Source of the DNA: Candidatus Omnitrophota bacterium
GTDB taxonomy: Bacteria; Omnitrophota; Gorgyraeia; Gygaellales; Profunditerraquicolaceae
DNA: 8,198 nt
Reading direction: 5' to 3'
Assembly: GCA_028713875.1 (NCBI GenBank)
Contig: JAQTNM010000061.1
Coordinates: 1-8,198 of the forward strand
Part shown: piece by piece, positions 6,358-8,198 of the stretch
How positions within the stretch are numbered: position 1 is the stretch's first letter
Layout of the letters: each line of letters opens with the position of its first letter
The notes under the pieces: model-generated
What the model saw: the letters and a program-made list of their open reading frames with translations, nothing else
Database searches by the model: none
What the model was told of the DNA's origin: nothing
Position numbers and translations under genes: made by a program

Positions 6358-7542
6358 ATGAAAGAATTCTTAGAAGGTTCTTTAGCGGTAGCAAAAGTGA
6401 TACAGTTATGCAAGCCCGGGGTTGTTTCTGCCTACCCCATAACTCCCCAGACGCACATCGTAGAAGAGCTGGCCCAGATGGTGGCAGACGGCCACCTTAA
6501 TTCCCAGTTTGTAAATGTAGAGTCGGAGCATTCCGCAGCCTCGGTTGTCCTGGGCGCAAGTGCAGCCGGGGTGCGCGTCTATACGGCTACGAGCTCCCAG
6601 GGATTGTTTTATATGGCGGAAGTGGTATTCAATATCGCCGGATTAAGGCTGCCGGTAGTGATGACCGTGGCCTGCCGCGCAATCTCCGCCCCCATCAATA
6701 TCTGGAATGACCAGCAGGACGCGGTTTCCCTGCGCGACTCAGGGTGGGTTCAGTTCCATGCCGAAGATATCCAGGAGGCAATAGACCTGCACCTGATCGC
6801 TTATAGATTAGCTGAAGACAAATCCATGATGCTTCCGGTAATGGTATGTATGGACGGATTTATCCTTACCCACGGCATTGAATCCATTGATGTGCCTACT
6901 CAAGAGCAGGTAAACAAATTTCTGCCGGATTATCAACCCCTTTATAAATTAGACCCGGCAAATCCTCTGACGATGGGGCCTTTGGTTGACCCTGAATATT
7001 ATATGGAGACGCGTTATGCCATTGACCAGACGCACAAAGAAGCCCTGGACCTTATCCCTAAAATAACCGCGGAGTTCTCAAAAGTATTCGGCCGCAATTA
7101 CAATGGCCTTATTGAAGAGTATCTTACGAAAGACGCGGAAAGAGTTATTGTAGCCATGGGTTCGGTATGCGGTACGGCCAAGGAAGTAGTTGATGAGCTG
7201 AGGGCAAAAGGCAAAAAAGTAGGCCTCTTAAAGATTACCTCATATAGGCCTTTTCCTGCACAGAAGATATACGAAGCATTAAAGGCCGTTCCCAAGGTTG
7301 CGGTAATTGACCGGGCGCTCTCTCTGGGTTCTTATGCGCCGTTAGCCGCAGAGGTAAAAGCGGTGTTTTTCGGCAAAACCAAAAAACCCGGCAGGATAAG
7401 CAGTTTCGTAGTCGGCTTAGGCGGCCGCGACATTACCAAGGATTCCATAAAAGAGATATTCAGGCTGCTTACGACAAAAGAAAGCGCCTGTTGTGAATAC
7501 ATTGACCTTAAACCCGAGCTCTTAAAGGAAAATTATGAGTAA
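6358..7542 (+). CDS. porA: Pyruvate:ferredoxin oxidoreductase, alpha subunit
   Basis: The protein has 394 residues, the full length of archaeal- and Thermotoga-type PorA. It holds the pyrimidine-binding domain of the thiamine diphosphate enzyme. YPITPQT (26-32) is the family signature, and VESEHSA (54-60) contains the glutamates from which the cofactor-activating Glu is drawn. TATSSQGLFYM (76-86) and APINIWNDQQDAVSLRDSGW (111-130) closely resemble pyruvate-using enzymes, which is the main reason for calling pyruvate as the substrate. The C-terminal part, from about residue 255, is the transketolase-C-like domain (AERVIVAMGSVCGTAKEVVD). An AGGA at 6343-6346 is 11 bases before the ATG, a rather long spacing. 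The end overlaps porB by 8 bases (ATGAGTAA at 7535-7542), implying coupled translation of the two catalytic subunits. Confidence 0.95.
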   Translation: MKEFLEGSLAVAKVIQLCKPGVVSAYPITPQTHIVEELAQMVADGHLNSQFVNVESEHSAASVVLGASAAGVRVYTATSSQGLFYMAEVVFNIAGLRLPVVMTVACRAISAPINIWNDQQDAVSLRDSGWVQFHAEDIQEAIDLHLIAYRLAEDKSMMLPVMVCMDGFILTHGIESIDVPTQEQVNKFLPDYQPLYKLDPANPLTMGPLVDPEYYMETRYAIDQTHKEALDLIPKITAEFSKVFGRNYNGLIEEYLTKDAERVIVAMGSVCGTAKEVVDELRAKGKKVGLLKITSYRPFPAQKIYEALKAVPKVAVIDRALSLGSYAPLAAEVKAVFFGKTKKPGRISSFVVGLGGRDITKDSIKEIFRLLTTKESACCEYIDLKPELLKENYE

Positions 7543-8198
7543 AAACCTGTTTAGTCCAGGCCACACTGCCTGCGCCGGCTGCGGGCAATCTCTGGCAGCC
7601 CGGCTGGTTATAGATGCTGCCGGGACCAATACTATCGTAGTGAATAATACCGGCTGCCTGGAAGTTTTTTCCACCAAATACCCCGAGTCCAGCTGGGAGA
7701 TACCCTGGATACATTCTTTATTTGAGAACGCGGCCGCGGTTGCTTCAGGCGTGGAATCGGCATTGAAATACCTGGGCAAAAAAGACAATATTAATGTAAT
7801 CGCGCAGGGAGGAGACGGCAGCAGCGCCGACATCGGGCTTCAAGCCTTATCCGGGATGCTGGAGAGAGGTCACGATATACTTTATGTCTGCTACGATAAT
7901 GAGGCCTATATGAATTGCCTTAGCACTTCCTCGATGATTTTAACTAAGGAAGGCCTTAAAAAAATTACAGAAGTAAAAGTAGGCGATGAAGTTTATGCCT
8001 TTGACCAGAATACCCACCAGCTGGTTCTTAAAAAATGCAGCGGGGTATTTGATAATGGCAGAAAAGAGGTATTTGAGCTCAGCACTCACCACCATTCCAT
8101 AAAAGCAACGGCTAATCACCCTTTTCTGGTTTTAAAAAGAAATGGCAGGGGTAAAGAGAATAGCTTCATCTGGAAAGTGCTTGAAGATATAGAGCCTG
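7535..8198 (+). CDS. porB: Pyruvate:ferredoxin oxidoreductase, beta subunit, interrupted by an intein (3' truncated by window)
   Basis: The frame is open from ATG 7535 to the window end (221 full codons, no stop). Residues 1-127 are the N-terminal part of PorB, the subunit that binds the diphosphate part of thiamine diphosphate. They contain HTACAGCGQSLAAR (10-23) with Cys13 and Cys16, NNTGCLEVF (37-45) with Cys41, PWIHSLFENAAAVASG (57-72), and the cofactor motif starting GGDGSSADIG (92-101) and ending YDNEAYMN (120-127). Three of the four cysteines expected for the subunit's [4Fe-4S] cluster are thus visible. PorB normally continues with Thr-Gly at this point. Instead the frame continues with Cys128 and an intein splicing domain (see separate entry). 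Uninterrupted PorB is about 300-330 residues, so roughly 180-200 residues of C-extein should follow beyond the window. A ribosome site AAAGGA is at 7524-7529. Confidence 0.95.
   Translation, partial: MSKNLFSPGHTACAGCGQSLAARLVIDAAGTNTIVVNNTGCLEVFSTKYPESSWEIPWIHSLFENAAAVASGVESALKYLGKKDNINVIAQGGDGSSADIGLQALSGMLERGHDILYVCYDNEAYMNCLSTSSMILTKEGLKKITEVKVGDEVYAFDQNTHQLVLKKCSGVFDNGRKEVFELSTHHHSIKATANHPFLVLKRNGRGKENSFIWKVLEDIEP
7916..8198 (+). other. Intein within PorB (N-terminal splicing domain; 3' part outside window)
   Basis: Residues 128-221 of the porB product do not belong to PorB. They start with Cys128, the expected class-1 intein nucleophile. Block A follows, including the stretch ILTKEGLKKITEVKVGDEVY (135-154), with the usual pattern of a turn, a GL-x-x-I segment and VGD-E-V. 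Block B is in 183-200, with TANHPF at 192-197 giving the T-x-x-H motif whose Thr192 and His195 assist the N-S acyl shift. The Gly commonly found a few residues earlier in block B is replaced by His (THHHSIKATANH). The final visible part (FIWKVLEDIEP) resembles the segment that normally leads into another Gly-Asp turn. No stop or frameshift is present. The C-terminal blocks F and G (with terminal His-Asn) and any LAGLIDADG endonuclease would lie beyond 8198, so mini-intein versus full-size intein is undetermined. Confidence 0.93.

Noticed and set aside
7522..7833. Antisense open frame over the start of porB
   Set aside because: It mirrors strongly conserved PorB coding sequence and has no recognisable family features. 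The same applies to antisense frames over porG (5724-6068), pncB and the fibre gene.
7913..7921. Frameshift or gene fusion instead of an intein at the PorB break
   Set aside because: The frame is unbroken on both sides, and the new sequence starts with Cys and carries block A and block B in correct order and spacing. A frameshift would not give that.

Overview
The window looks like a piece of an anaerobic, Gram-negative-type bacterial chromosome from an uncultured lineage. My best guess is Candidatus Omnitrophota (OP3). The main reason is the secreted repeat protein at 3960-5417: its N-terminal signature, ITVTTYYPSPYGVY, directly after a signal peptide is one I associate with that group. This is recognition from memory, not a database match. 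All supported genes lie on the + strand and are closely packed.

Region 1 (1-2690) is a tight gene run. It starts with the C-terminal end of a CcdA/DsbD-type membrane thiol-electron transporter, followed by a secreted TlpA/ResA-type thioredoxin, which is a natural redox pair. Then come nicotinate phosphoribosyltransferase (pncB, NAD salvage) and a LUD-domain (LutC/YkgG-like) protein with a C-terminal cysteine cluster. Gaps are 1-4 bases. The run ends in a 164-base imperfect inverted repeat (2684-2847) that begins inside the last codons of the LUD gene and may be a dispersed repeat element.

Region 2 (2896-5417) holds a stand-alone MetE-C/UROD-fold protein with a zinc-site pattern, then a secreted fibre-like protein with four GNVGIG-type repeats and a C-terminal coiled coil.

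Region 3 (5418-8198) is a pyruvate:ferredoxin oxidoreductase operon in the order porG-porD-porA-porB. A near-consensus sigma-70-type promoter (TTGACA, 17 bases, TATTAT) precedes it. The encoded enzyme would convert pyruvate and CoA to acetyl-CoA and CO2 while reducing ferredoxin.

The main discovery is in porB, which the window cuts off. After 127 normal PorB residues, ending in YDNEAYMN of the thiamine-diphosphate site, the reading frame continues without a break into an intein. It starts with Cys and carries a recognisable splicing block A and a block B with TANH. The insertion sits exactly where PorB normally continues with Thr-Gly, so active enzyme should require protein splicing. The C-terminal half of the intein, any homing endonuclease, and the C-extein lie beyond the window.
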